Source of the DNA: Pararge aegeria
Lineage: Eukaryota; Arthropoda; Insecta; Lepidoptera; Nymphalidae
DNA length: 64,000 nt
Assembly: GCF_905163445.1 (NCBI RefSeq)
Contig: NC_053202.1
Location: 6,138,001 to 6,202,000 of the forward strand
Direction: 5' to 3'
Of this stretch, positions 21,981 through 31,779 are shown in pieces. Every line of letters begins with the position of its first letter. Positions within the stretch are counted from its first letter, which is position 1. The notes below the pieces were generated by a model, which worked only from the letters and a program-made list of their open reading frames with translations, was not told the origin of the DNA and ran no database searches. The position numbers were made by a program, and so were the translations under genes.

Positions 21981-22757
21981 TGGGAATAATAGTGAGCTAC
22001 TTGTGTTTTAGTGCAAAGGACAAGCTGTGGATGATATTCCTCCTCTAACACTTAGCGGCGTTACGATTAATAGGGTGACTGAATTTAAATATTTGGGGCA
22101 CAGCGTGACAGAAAATATGTCTGATGTTAAAGACATCGAAAGGGGACGTAGGTCATTGGCCGTCAAATGCAATATGCTGGCTCGTAGGTTTGCACGATGT
22201 AATGCAGAAGTAAAGATTACGCTTTTTAAAGCTTACTGCCAAACGTTCTACACGTGCAGCCTGTGGGTGGCGTAAACGCAGAGGGCTTACAATGACCTAC
22301 GTGTGCAATATAATAATGGCCTCAGGATGCTGTTGGGGTTGCCGCGCTGGTGCAGCGCATCACAGATGTTTGCACATGCTCACGTTGATGACTTTCATTG
22401 TGTAATGAGGAAGATAGCTGCATCTTTGATGAGCAGAATTCGCGGCAGCAGCAAAAGCATTTTGCAAACACTAGCTGGAAAGCTAAATAAATCGTTATGG
22501 AGGCACTGGGTGGGTTAACATGCACACACACGGAGCAAATAGTATTATATTTTAATAATTATCATTATTCATTGTTATTTTTAATTTAATTTTTATTTTT
22601 TATTTTGTCTTTTCATTTTATATTTTTGACATGCCATTTGAATAAATTTATACTGTAATTTTAATTTTTAATTCGATATTGTATATTAACTAATACTAAT
22701 TGATGTTTAAATGTATTAATATGGGCTTTGCCTGAAATAAAGAGATTATTATTATTA
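21981..22757 (+). pseudogene. Non-LTR retrotransposon, 3' piece after the hAT insertion
   Basis: Continues the RT frame of 16786-17924 with the post-RT block 'Phe-Lys-Tyr-Leu-Gly-His' (22085-22110). The thumb-like segment runs to 22275, then after a stop to 22518. The 3' end has an AT-rich tail with 'aaataaagag' and a final (ATT)n tract at 22742-22757, the microsatellite-type end of CR1/L2-like elements. It is broken by at least two in-frame stops (about 22010 and 22273). Confidence 0.8.
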
Positions 22758-22759
22758 TA

Positions 22760-23700
22760 AACAAGAATTTAATTGAATTGAAAAAGAAGCCTGGATAAAT
22801 AACGGGATGATCTCTAAAAGTACGGTGTAAAAGCCAATTTGAGTGTAAAAGATTAACCTAAGTTCGGAATTACCCTTCATTCATTAAGGGATTTGCCGGA
22901 AACCTTTATAGCCAGAAAGGGAGACATTTCGTTGGTTCGGCAAATTATAAAGGGATAAAAACTTGCCTTGTAAAATAGGGAGTTCGTACTCGTGATCCTT
23001 AAATATTTCCTTGTATTTATTGTAACATTGGTAACTACTCTTTCTAACATTATGTTTTTTAATCAATATAGTGATATTTTCCGTTCCGTCATTTCCTAAA
23101 TCTGCCGCGCTGGTACCTACTGTTTTCCTGACAGGAAAACTCAATAAATAACTTATAATTAATGGCCCAACGCGGAACTAAACCTTGTGATAAACTACAC
23201 CAACGATGCAACTTATGTTTAACGAATGAGCTAATTGTTTATTTCAGGTGAATTTGAGAATAAGTATTCTGTTATGCTCGTATGGCATTATCATACCTAG
23301 ACATATTTACGAGTTAAATTAATGATGATGATAATGATCTATAATTATAAATAAATGATAAATAACTTATATGGAAGTATGTCTGTAATTGAACTACTGT
23401 AATCGGTGTAGGTTTGTTAGAGATATGAAGAAAGTTAGCTGTAAAACTCCCTAATTTCATACTCGTATTTAAAAAGGCACTCGTTATAATACGAGATTTG
23501 CAACTGTTATCAGAGTACAAAACATAAAGCTTAGTAAGTAGTATCTAAAAGTTTATTGGGTTAATTGACCGCTCGTCTTCGATCTCGTAAGCGCGTTTAT
23601 TAAGCCCGTGCATAATCCGGCTGTAGAGCGGTTTGATATATTCCTAAATAAATTGTTCTATCGAAATCTTAATGACGAGAGCTATTTAACCTAAATATAC
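22760..23700. other. Intron 1 stretch, nothing recognised
   Basis: Unique-looking AT-rich sequence. No repeat shared within the window and no coding frame with a recognisable domain. Confidence 0.4.
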
Positions 23701-23708
23701 AACATACT

Positions 23709-23990
23709 CGGTTTAGCCTAGTTGGCATGGTTTCGGCTTCCTTTACAAGGGATCGAGTTCGATCCCCCGCTAGCACCTCTGAATTTTCGGAGTTATGTGC
23801 ATTTTTCAATCAAAGCAATTAAAATATCACTTGCTTCGAAGGGAAACACGTCAGGAAACCTGCATACCCGAGGGTTCTCCATAACATTATCAAAGGCGTG
23901 TGAAGTCAACCAATCCGCACTTCACAAACCGTTCTCATTCTGTGAGGAGACCTTGGGACCTTTGACCTAATGCGTTCATAATGATGATGA
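23709..23990 (+). mobile_element. SINE-A copy, variant head
   Basis: 'ggtttagcctagttggcatg' head, B box 'gagttcgatcccccgctagc', and 'ataatgatgatg' end. The middle is shortened. Confidence 0.65.
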
Positions 23991-24045
23991 AACAACATTC
24001 TCGTAGTAAAAGATATCAATCAATCAAATCTTTATTCAATTTTGG

Positions 24046-24895
24046 CTATAGTTACAGCACTTATGAACGTCACACACTTATTGTTTTATAAATATAATAA
24101 TAACACTAGGCTATAGTTAAGGCCCATTATATTGTTAACGACTTTTAATAGTATGTATATATGTACTTACTCATTTATTGTATGTTAAAGTATTTAATTA
24201 TGTAAGTGTTGTTATTATATATATTAGTTTATTTTTATATTTATTTATTTATTATATTATTTACTTTTTATCTATTTGTACACACTAGTTTATGTATTAG
24301 CATGAGTTATTTGCATGTATGTATTTTAATATTTGTACCACCAGCAGTCTATTCTCCTCTTCTTTTTTTTCCTAATTCTAAGGTTGCCTGGCAGAGATCG
24401 CTATTAAGCGATAAGGCCGCCTTTTGTATTACTACTTCTTTCGATGTTTCTGTTTTTGTTATATTTTAAATGTTGTGGTATACAAATAAAGAGTTTAAAT
24501 AAAATAAATAAAATAAAATATAGTTACAGCACTTATGAACGTCATACACTTTTTGTTTTATAAATATAATAATAACACTAGGCTATAGTTACAGCACTTA
24601 TGAGCGTCACACACTTTTTGTTTTATAAATATAATAATAACACTAAGCTATAGTTACGGCACTTATGCACGTCATACACTTTTTGTTTTATAAATATAAT
24701 AATAACACTAAGCTATATTACAGCACTTACACGTTTCATACACTTTTTGTTGTATAAATATAAAAATAACACTAGGCTATAGTTACAGCACTTATGAACG
24801 TCACACACTTTCTGTTTTATAAATATAATAGTAACACTAGGCTATAGTTACAGCACTGATGTCGTCATAAAGTTTTTGTTTTATAAATATTAATG
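24046..24895. repeat. 65-bp minisatellite, seven units, split by an insertion
   Basis: The unit begins 'ctatagttacagcacttatg' and ends 'ataacactagg'. Units lie at 24046-24110, 24518-24582, 24583-24647, 24648-24712, 24713-24776 (64 bp), 24777-24841 and a decayed one at 24842-24895. About 400 bp of foreign sequence separate unit 1 from the rest. Confidence 0.88.
24121..24515 (+). mobile_element. LINE 3' tail inserted in the minisatellite
   Basis: Contains 'gcagagatcgctattaagcg' and 'ataaggccgcctttt', and ends in 'aataaagagtttaaataaaa' plus a TAAA-rich tail. Similar tails occur at 37178, 56890 and 61447. As a 5'-truncated retro-insertion it explains the gap in the array. Confidence 0.65.
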
Positions 24896-25264
24896 TAAAA
24901 TAAAAATATAAAGGTAGTGAAATACCGCTGAATACTGCTACATCTGAAATAACCTGCGCCGCTGTGTTTTAATCTGCTCTTTTAGCTATTGCGGCTACAA
25001 CATGGCTAATGAGACGTTGGTCTCATTTTAATTCATTAATGTCGGGCTTGTGGACATATTTCGCGAGGGAAACTTTGTTAAGCTCCTATGTTGTGAAATT
25101 CATTAAACTTTTCTGAACAGCGTTTAATTTATTTGACACAAAATTGGGGTTTTAAAGTTTGTATGTAGCTTAATGGACTGGTAATTTTTATTTATTTTCG
25201 ACGTATGACCTCATTTTTTGATTTCTACATGTTTCACACGCTTAATTTATCTTAAAGCGCTGAC

Positions 25265-25412
25265 ATAGTAATGGTTAGAACTTTGGCTTCCATCGAGTTC
25301 TATACCCCCTAAATGAAGCAATAAAAATCATTTGCTTTAACGGTGAAAGAAAATATCGTAGGGAACCTGCGTGCCTGAGAGTTTTTCATAATGTTCTCAA
25401 ATGTGCGTGAAA
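25265..25412 (+). mobile_element. SINE-A, partial and worn
   Basis: 'aaaatcatttgctttaacgg' and 'gaaagaaaatatcgtaggga' are clear; the head and last third are lost. Confidence 0.5.
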
Positions 25413-25500
25413 AATTTGTACACGGTAGTGAGATGATTGCGATAGCCATATTCGTAAACTTAAAACTAAAGGTACGAGAAGAAGAATCCCACATCAAACT
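25412..25500. repeat. Repeat E fragment
   Basis: 'cgtaaacttaaaactaaagg' and 'acgagaagaagaatcccaca' match the longer repeat at 53110-53535 and 56132-56640. Confidence 0.5.
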
Positions 25501-25509
25501 AAGCTGGGT

Positions 25510-27590
25510 CTATTATTTTTATTTATTGACAACAGTTATTAGTTTAGTTGTAACTTTTATCGTAACATAAAGAAAAAAAAACGAAAATTTATTTAATAAA
25601 CTAGGTGATTTGGATAAATACACATTTATAGACTAGCCGTGGGCAGCGATTTGATCCGCTTTTTTATTGATTTTTAAAAATCTAGCAGAAACAAAGTTTT
25701 TTTGGTTTGGTATTCTATATCTATCACCTATTATATAACATATATGTGGTTGTACAAAACCTCACTTTTCAGTTTTTTTGTTTTTTATATATTTGTAATA
25801 TTTTGCCTATATATTTGTAATATTATTCATGTTACATGTAGTAGCAATAAACAAAATGGGTAGCACATTTTTCAAAGACTGTCAATTATTTTCCGTAGTA
25901 GGGCAACATCTTATTTTATTCAGATTATCTTCCCGACGAGGAAAACAATATTTTACTCACATATACCGGTTTTTCCGCAGCTACAATATTTTCATATTAG
26001 CCTCGAATCGGACTTTCTTGGTCTGAAAATAATATACAATCGTGATGATGTACGCGTATCAACGAAAAAACGTGAAATTGGATCATTTCTATTTGCATTT
26101 TTGAGTCGTAGTTGAGCTTTTAGTGACAGAACACGACCGAGGAAGTTCTACCGGCCTGCTCATTTCTGCTGCCAAGTAGCATAGTTGTGTTTCGTTTAAA
26201 AGAACCTGGTTGCCGCAGTAAGTCCAGGCACTTGAGACTTAACACCTACAGCTCAAGTTGATGCAGACAGGGCGGCATTTTGAAGGACATATTCCTTGCA
26301 CGCCTTACGAACTGCTGCTCCGTTTAAATGCGATCATTTTCTAGTTACCATCATGTAGGCCCTCTGATAAGTACGTCCATTATTCCTGTAAAAAAAAAAT
26401 GTTTGCTAAAAAAAAAAAACAAGATATTCATAAATAATTACAGATTTCCTTCTTATATTTTTTTTTGTTTGTATTTTTGTAGAAACTGTTGCAACAATAA
26501 TGTTTTATTAGCTTTTGAATAAGCCCCATTAACATATATTTCTTGTAATATGTGGTTTACGCAGTTGACGCCGCAGTGAGTAATTATTTGTACTATGGAT
26601 ACCATTGTGTAATGTGATACTGTGTTGTTGTTTGTGAACCCAAATAAATAAATAAATAAATGTATCATAATAATTTGTCAATTGACTATTCAATTGCGTC
26701 ACCTAGGCGGGATAGTATCCTGGGGTTCCTAAAACGACCCACAGTCCAAATGAATGATGAATTAGTTTTAAGATTATTCTCAAATTTCTACTTTTTGGCC
26801 CTTGGTCAATAAATCTTAAACGGCCTGAACTTCAATCTCAATCATTTATAGTATTTTAATGGTATTTCATCAGCATCATTACTAGTCCCATTGCTCGGGG
26901 TTTGATGGCAATTTCCGAACTTTGTGCTGGTACAGAATATTTTTTTTAGCAACACAGAATATTTATTTTTACAGAATATTTTATACATAATATATTTTTT
27001 ACAGAATATTTTTTTTGAAAGGTGTTATTATAATTTGCAGGCCATAGAATGGCAGATTGTAGCATCGAACTTGTCATGTTTTATAATAAGATCAAATTTG
27101 TTAACCTGCAATCACGCAAATAAAGATTTGAATTTGAAAAATTGAACCGGAATTCGAACCCAGGAATGTCATATCTGTGGTTAAACATTATAACGAGCCA
27201 TTCTAGATTAATCCTATGAAAATGGTGCATCATTTAGGTTAATACACAAAATATCCGTAAATCAGTCAAAAACTAGTCGTAACCTAAAGTTATCAGAGCC
27301 ATTAATATAATCGATCCATACGGGTAAAATTTATAGTGCACTGAAACAGTTAAAATTCCACTATGATAGTGGTCATATGCCGAAATTACGTTTCGCAGCT
27401 AAATTGAAAACATTTGTCTATTAGATACGCGAGAAAATATAAAAGGTTTGATAGAAAATTATACCAATAGGGCCAACATTCAAGATAACAAAATAGTCTG
27501 GAAGCTTCTTTCTGGAATCAATACATTCAGAGAGATGACAGTAGGTACCTACAAAGTTTCATAAAAAACAATGCCGTGACGTCAGGTTCA
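25510..27590. other. Intron 1 stretch, nothing recognised
   Basis: AT-rich sequence with T-runs and a short cluster of 'acagaatatttt' (26932-27017). No domain or tRNA head was found. Confidence 0.4.
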
Positions 27591-27593
27591 GAA

Positions 27594-27652
27594 GTTATTG
27601 TAGCTTTAGTTTTAAATTTACGTATATGGTTATTGCCATCATCTCACTACCG
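27594..27652. repeat. Repeat E fragment, reverse
   Basis: 'gtagctttagttttaaattt' and 'attgccatcatctcactacc' are the complement of the repeat E start seen at 25412. Confidence 0.45.
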
Positions 27653-28199
27653 TGTAATGTATTGCGTACATTACGCATCAAAAGTGCACCTATCTTGAAG
27701 TTCTGGCTAAGGTTTTATATTAACGGAACTCCACCTTATCAGCCGTGAAAAAATGTGAACAAATAGATTTTTATTTAAGTTCCCATTTCTTCGTCCGCAT
27801 TTAAAGCTATTTACAAATTACGCAAGAACCGTATTTTTTTCTGGGCTAAAAAGTAGACTTGGTTACTCTCCGTGCTCCGTTAACTAACTCGTTGCCAAAA
27901 ATCAACTTGCTTGGTCGCTTAGTACGGGCGTGAAGAAAAACAGACCAACACAAAATAAAACAAAAAAAAATTGCATTTATGATATTAACTAGGATTTAAT
28001 TTGCTTTTAATTGGTTTGAAATTCGCCGAGGTTGAAGACGATCGACGCGAGTATTATCACCTGAGTCGACACCAAATTGACTCTTAAGCCTCTAGCTAAA
28101 ATGGCAAGCGTAACTCTGAAAAAGCTTCAACAAAATTACTGGGGATTAGCGGGGAAGTCTTCTTCCTGCGCTTATCTACCAGGTAAGGAGGTTCAGTCA

Positions 28200-28560
28200 G
28201 TAATAAGCGATGAACCAAGCAGATGGACCAGCTGGTATATGTAAAACCATCATATTAACAGAGCAACAATTCACAGGACATGCAAGGAAGCCGACCTGCA
28301 ACATGCCGCCCTGTGTCCATAAATTTGAGGCGTATGAGTCTGTAATTACACTCCTCGCCCTCGAAACCTCGCCCTTCAGACCGGAACACAGCATTGCAAC
28401 AATGCTGCTTAGCGGCTGAAATAAGCATGGCTACCCCGGACGAGCTCTGTCACAAAAAGCTATCATTAAAAGTACCTGAAATAACACTGGCCACAACGCC
28501 CTTTAGACCGGAGCATAGTAATGATGCTGTGGTCGTCCTACACCGGACGAGCTACTGCTA
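28200..28560. repeat. Dispersed repeat just upstream of exon 2
   Basis: Contains 'aacctcgcccttcagaccgg' with 'acaatgctgcttagcggctg', and a second diverged copy of that block ('ccctttagaccggagcatag') at 28498. Part recurs at 60035-60100. A lepidopteran LINE tail is likely, but the clade is unclear. It ends about 50 bp before the exon 2 acceptor. Confidence 0.5.
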
Positions 28561-28606
28561 AATGCTCTGAAAAAAACAATAAAGAAATTGTTCTTATTTG
28601 TTTCAG

Positions 28607-28787
28607 GTTTGGCAGTTCCATTCGTCGAGCTGACGGTCGCGCACGCGTCCGTTCTGACCATATTAGCGATAAGCTTCGAGCGCTATTACGCGATCTGCGA
28701 GCCGTTGCGAGCCGGCTATGTCTGTACCAAGACCCGCGCTACGCTTATTTGTGGCCTTGCGTGGTTCTTCGCCGCCTTGTTTACTAG
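28607..28787 (+). CDS. Neuropeptide GPCR, exon 2: TM3, ICL2, TM4
   Basis: Residues 146-205 plus two bases of Ser206. The acceptor is 'ttcttatttgtttcag'; the donor is CTAG|GTTAGT. The exon completes Cys146, the conserved TM3 cysteine, then encodes TM3 (about 150-169). Glu170-Arg171-Tyr172, the class A (D/E)RY motif for G-protein coupling, follows. ICL2 carries Cys176-Glu-Pro-Leu. TM4 is centred on Trp198. The donor leaves phase 2, and both 42771 and 57632 supply the single T needed to make Ser206 followed by Pro207. Bases 28683-28787 lie in the first unit of a 155-bp tandem triplication that repeats the TM4-coding half and donor downstream. Confidence 0.9.
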
Positions 28788-29120
28788 GTTAGTGTGTAAA
28801 GAGCAAGGTATGACAAAGCAGCAAAGTAGTCTACACTCTATTACGCCGTCGTCGAGCTGTTACGAGCTGGCTATGTCCGTACTAAGACCCACGCTACGCT
28901 TATTTGTAGCTTAGCGTGGTTCTTTGTCGCCTTGTTTACTAGGTTAGTGAGTTAAAAGCAATGTATGACGGAGCAACGTAGCTGTCCAAACTCTATTGCG
29001 CCATCTACGAGCTGTTGCGAGCCGACTATGTCTGTATCAATATCCGCGCTACGCTTATTTATGGCCTTGCGTGGTTTTTGCCGCCTTGTAAACTGGGTGA
29101 GTATGTAACAAGTATCAAAT
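28683..29120 (+). repeat. 155-bp tandem triplication of the exon 2 3' half and its donor
   Basis: Unit 1 is 28683-28837 (105 exon bases plus 50 intron bases). Unit 2 is 28838-28992. Unit 3 runs from 28993 to about 29120, with one base lost near 29080. All units start at a 'ctatt(a/g)cgc' block. Units 2 and 3 contain stops or frame damage and differ from unit 1 at many positions, so they are not used as coding exons as they stand. Each keeps a GT at the donor position: GTTAGT in unit 2 (28943) and GTGAGT in unit 3 (about 29097). Confidence 0.88.
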
Positions 29121-29321
29121 TTAAACCAGCAATGAAGTGCTGTGACGTCGGATACTGGCCAGATATGGTTTTACCGTAAAACTCGCCGTACTTTGGTGAG
29201 TGTGATTTGCTTAGTTCTGCCCCGCTTTGATCAAAAGGTACGTGTATAATACTGCAGAGGTATGACAAATCTGTAGTTCCCAACTAAGGGAGTTTAAGGG
29301 GGTTCTGTCTCCAGTCTATAC

Positions 29322-29402
29322 TAGCGTTGCTGGTGCAGTGGTCTTATAATTGGGAGGACTTAGGCTCACCGACAGGGGCAATTTGGCAATTTGTATTTTC
29401 TT
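29322..29402 (+). mobile_element. SINE-B head fragment
   Basis: 'agcgttgctggtgcagtggt' head and 'gcaatttggcaatttgtatt' body start, then lost. Confidence 0.4.
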
Positions 29403-29641
29403 AACTTTACCAGCAGTTAAGTACTATTAAAATGTTTGCGTTACATTGTACGTCTAAAAAATACATAGTACCTTATGTACAGACGTACTAGCTTATTTTG
29501 CGTGTTATAAATTGGAAGCCGGGAACCTGATCATATACGTTCTTAAATCCGTGTATGAAAAATAGCACCTAACTATTAATAACTTACTTACACTTAACAC
29601 GTACTTAACGTGTATTGAAATCAACATCATCAACATCTTTA

Positions 29642-29842
29642 ACCAAAATTATAGCAACTGCTGGGTCATGCACCCATTTTGTTTTTTTGTTGACAGGGGG
29701 GAAATCTTCTTAAAAGATACGTGGGATCGTGGGAAGTTATGTGGGATCTCTACCCACTAAAACCCCCTCGGTTGCCAGCCTCAGTACATAAATGCACCCA
29801 AATGCAATGGGTCATGCACCCAGCAGTTGCTATAATTTTGGT
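29642..29842. mobile_element. MITE with 25-bp TIRs and TA duplication
   Basis: 201 bp. The left end starts ACCAAAATTATAGCAACTGC, the right end is its complement, and the arms match over 25 bp. TA flanks both sides (29640-29641 and 29843-29844), the Tc1/mariner-type target. A block inside (about 29690-29775) is related to the insertion at 60650-60739. Confidence 0.7.
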
Positions 29843-30076
29843 TATAAAACTGTGACTCACCACGCTGCTCTGATGTGAATTTGCGGACTTAAGTATGAGT
29901 ATCTAACCTTTGATCATTATAAACCTATTACCGAGCCTTTTAAAAAGCACATGTCTCAGAATAAGGAAGGTTTTGACCGCAGTCCACAACGCTGGACGAC
30001 TGTAACGCCCGTAACTAAACTTCATAACTAATTCTTGTACTATGACTCTCTACTATGATTATGAGAAAGGAGGTCT

Positions 30077-30590
30077 GTTTAAAGTCATCATCATCATCAC
30101 CACTTCAACCGATTGAAGTCCACTGCTGGACATAGGTCTTTTGTAGAGAGTTCCAAAATCCACGGTCCTGGGCCGCTTGCTTCCAGCGGCTCCTAGCGAC
30201 TAGTTTGATGTCGTCTGTCCACATTGTTGGGGGCCGACCAACACTGCGTTTACCTGTGCGGGGTCGCCATTCTAACACCTTGGAATCCCAACGTCCACCG
30301 GTTCTCCGAGCTATGTGCCCCGCCCATTTCCACTTCAGCTTAGCAACTCGCTGAGCTAGGTCGGTAGCTCGTTTCTGATTTGATCACGTAGAGATACTCC
30401 CAACATTGCTCTTTCCATCTCCCGCTGAGTGATTCTGAGCCTTCTTACGAGGCCCATAGTAAGCGACCATGTTTCGGATCCGTAAGTCATCACTGGCAAC
30501 ACGCACTGTTCGAAGACTTTGGTCTTCAGGCACTAAGGGATTTTTAACGAAAAGATGTCTCGAAGTTTTCCGAACGCTGTACTGTTTGAA
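30077..30590 (-). pseudogene. RTE-clade LINE ORF, C-terminal part
   Basis: On minus, the translation (with breaks) reads from a Cys-Val-Leu-Pro-Val-Met-Thr-Tyr block through Arg-Glu-Met-Glu-Arg-Ala-Met-Leu. It continues with Lys-Trp-Lys-Trp-Ala-Gly-His-Ile-Ala and Arg-Ser-Val-Gly-Arg-Pro-Pro to a Gln-Gln-Trp-Thr-Ser-Ile ending. This is the very common lepidopteran endonuclease/RT RTE tail. It finishes in a (GAT)n tract (plus: 'tcatcatcatcatcacc' at 30085). The RT core is missing. Confidence 0.75.
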
Positions 30591-30630
30591 GTAATACGGC
30601 ATTAAAGACTGTTGTAAAATAAATAATTTT

Positions 30631-30813
30631 TATCTGCCTGTTTATCTAATCACGTGAACCAACAAAATTAATAAAGTTTACCGAGAAATCAAGGGTAAAG
30701 GAGCAAGTTAAACCGAGTTCCTAAGTTAGTGCTAAATGGAGTCACAGAAGGTCGCTGACGACACACGACCCCAAGTTCAGCTGGTGGCATCTACAAATGT
30801 TTAACTTTTAATT
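30631..30813. repeat. Direct duplication, copy 1
   Basis: Shares 'ccgagaaatcaag.gtaaag', 'cgacacacg.ccccaagttc' and 'gcatctacaaatgtttaact' with 31008-31186. The copies are about 377 bp apart. Confidence 0.7.
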
Positions 30814-31007
30814 ACCATTTGGAACTTCTCCGGTATTGGACAAAGGATTAGGTTATTTTAACTCTAAACCTACCTTCGAACTTAGGTGTAACTTAACTGT
30901 AACTAAGGTTTACAACTCTATGAGCGAAGAAGCTTGTGTCCAGTAGAAGGTGAATAGACAGTGGTTAAATGGATAAATTTTAACAAATTTAATCAAAACG
31001 TGAACTG

Positions 31008-31186
31008 TATTCCCTGTGTATCTAATCAAGTGAGGGCACCAACGAAATTCGAGAAGTTTTCCGAGAAATCAAGAGTAAAGTTAAACTGAGTTCCCAACTT
31101 GGGGCTAAATTGCGTCACATAAGTTTCTCGTCGACACACGGCCCCAAGTTCTGCTGGTTGCATCTACAAATGTTTAACTTTTAATT
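31008..31186. repeat. Direct duplication, copy 2
   Basis: Partner of 30631-30813. It is not a repeat family seen elsewhere in the window, so a local segmental duplication is likeliest. Confidence 0.7.
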
Positions 31187-31481
31187 GTGAAGTTTAAATT
31201 CGCCCTGAAGCTTATCACTCGTTATTTCATCTCCAAGTCCATCATTCAGATTATCTCTTAGCGAGGAATAGTTTATGCTCTTGGCCGTTTACAGTTGTTT
31301 CTTGTAAGCTACTGATCTCCTGGACTTGTTGTCCAACAAATGGCAACTTAAATATGTCCCACTTTGCAGCGCAAAATGTAAGCTACGGGTGACTCTAAAA
31401 CTAATAGTGTGTAGAAAATACTAAACGTTAAACTTTAAGGAGTGTATCTGAAACGAATGTTATAAAGTTTTAGTTTTTTTC

Positions 31482-31760
31482 TATTGCACTATAAGTTAGC
31501 CCTTGTCTGTAATCTCACCTGATGGTAAGTGATGATGCAGTCTACGATGGTAGCGGGCTAACCTGTTTGAGAGTATGGTAGTCATACCCCTAATAGGTTT
31601 CTACGCGACATCGTACCGGAACACTATCGCTTCGCTTCTCGCTTAGCGGCATGTCTTTGTCGGTAGCCTCCCACCAGACCAGACCAGAGAAAATTCAGAA
31701 ACTATGAATTCCCAAATTGCCTCTGTCGGGAATCAAACCCGGGACCTCCTACTTAGGTAG
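31482..31760 (-). mobile_element. SINE-B copy
   Basis: Reverse orientation, nearly complete: 'agttagcccttgtctgtaat' tail, 'ccagaccagaccagagaaaa' body, 'caaacccgggacctcctact' at the head side. The very start of the head is lost. Confidence 0.7.
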
Positions 31761-31779
31761 TCATTTAAATTTTAGTTCC

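Noticed and set aside
24046..24895. CRISPR-like array
   Set aside because: Units are contiguous with no unique spacers; this is a minisatellite in an animal genome.
28838..29120. Extra functional exons in the triplicated exon 2 region
   Set aside because: Copies 2 and 3 have no acceptor of their own, lie in other frames and contain stops or damaged TM4 codons.
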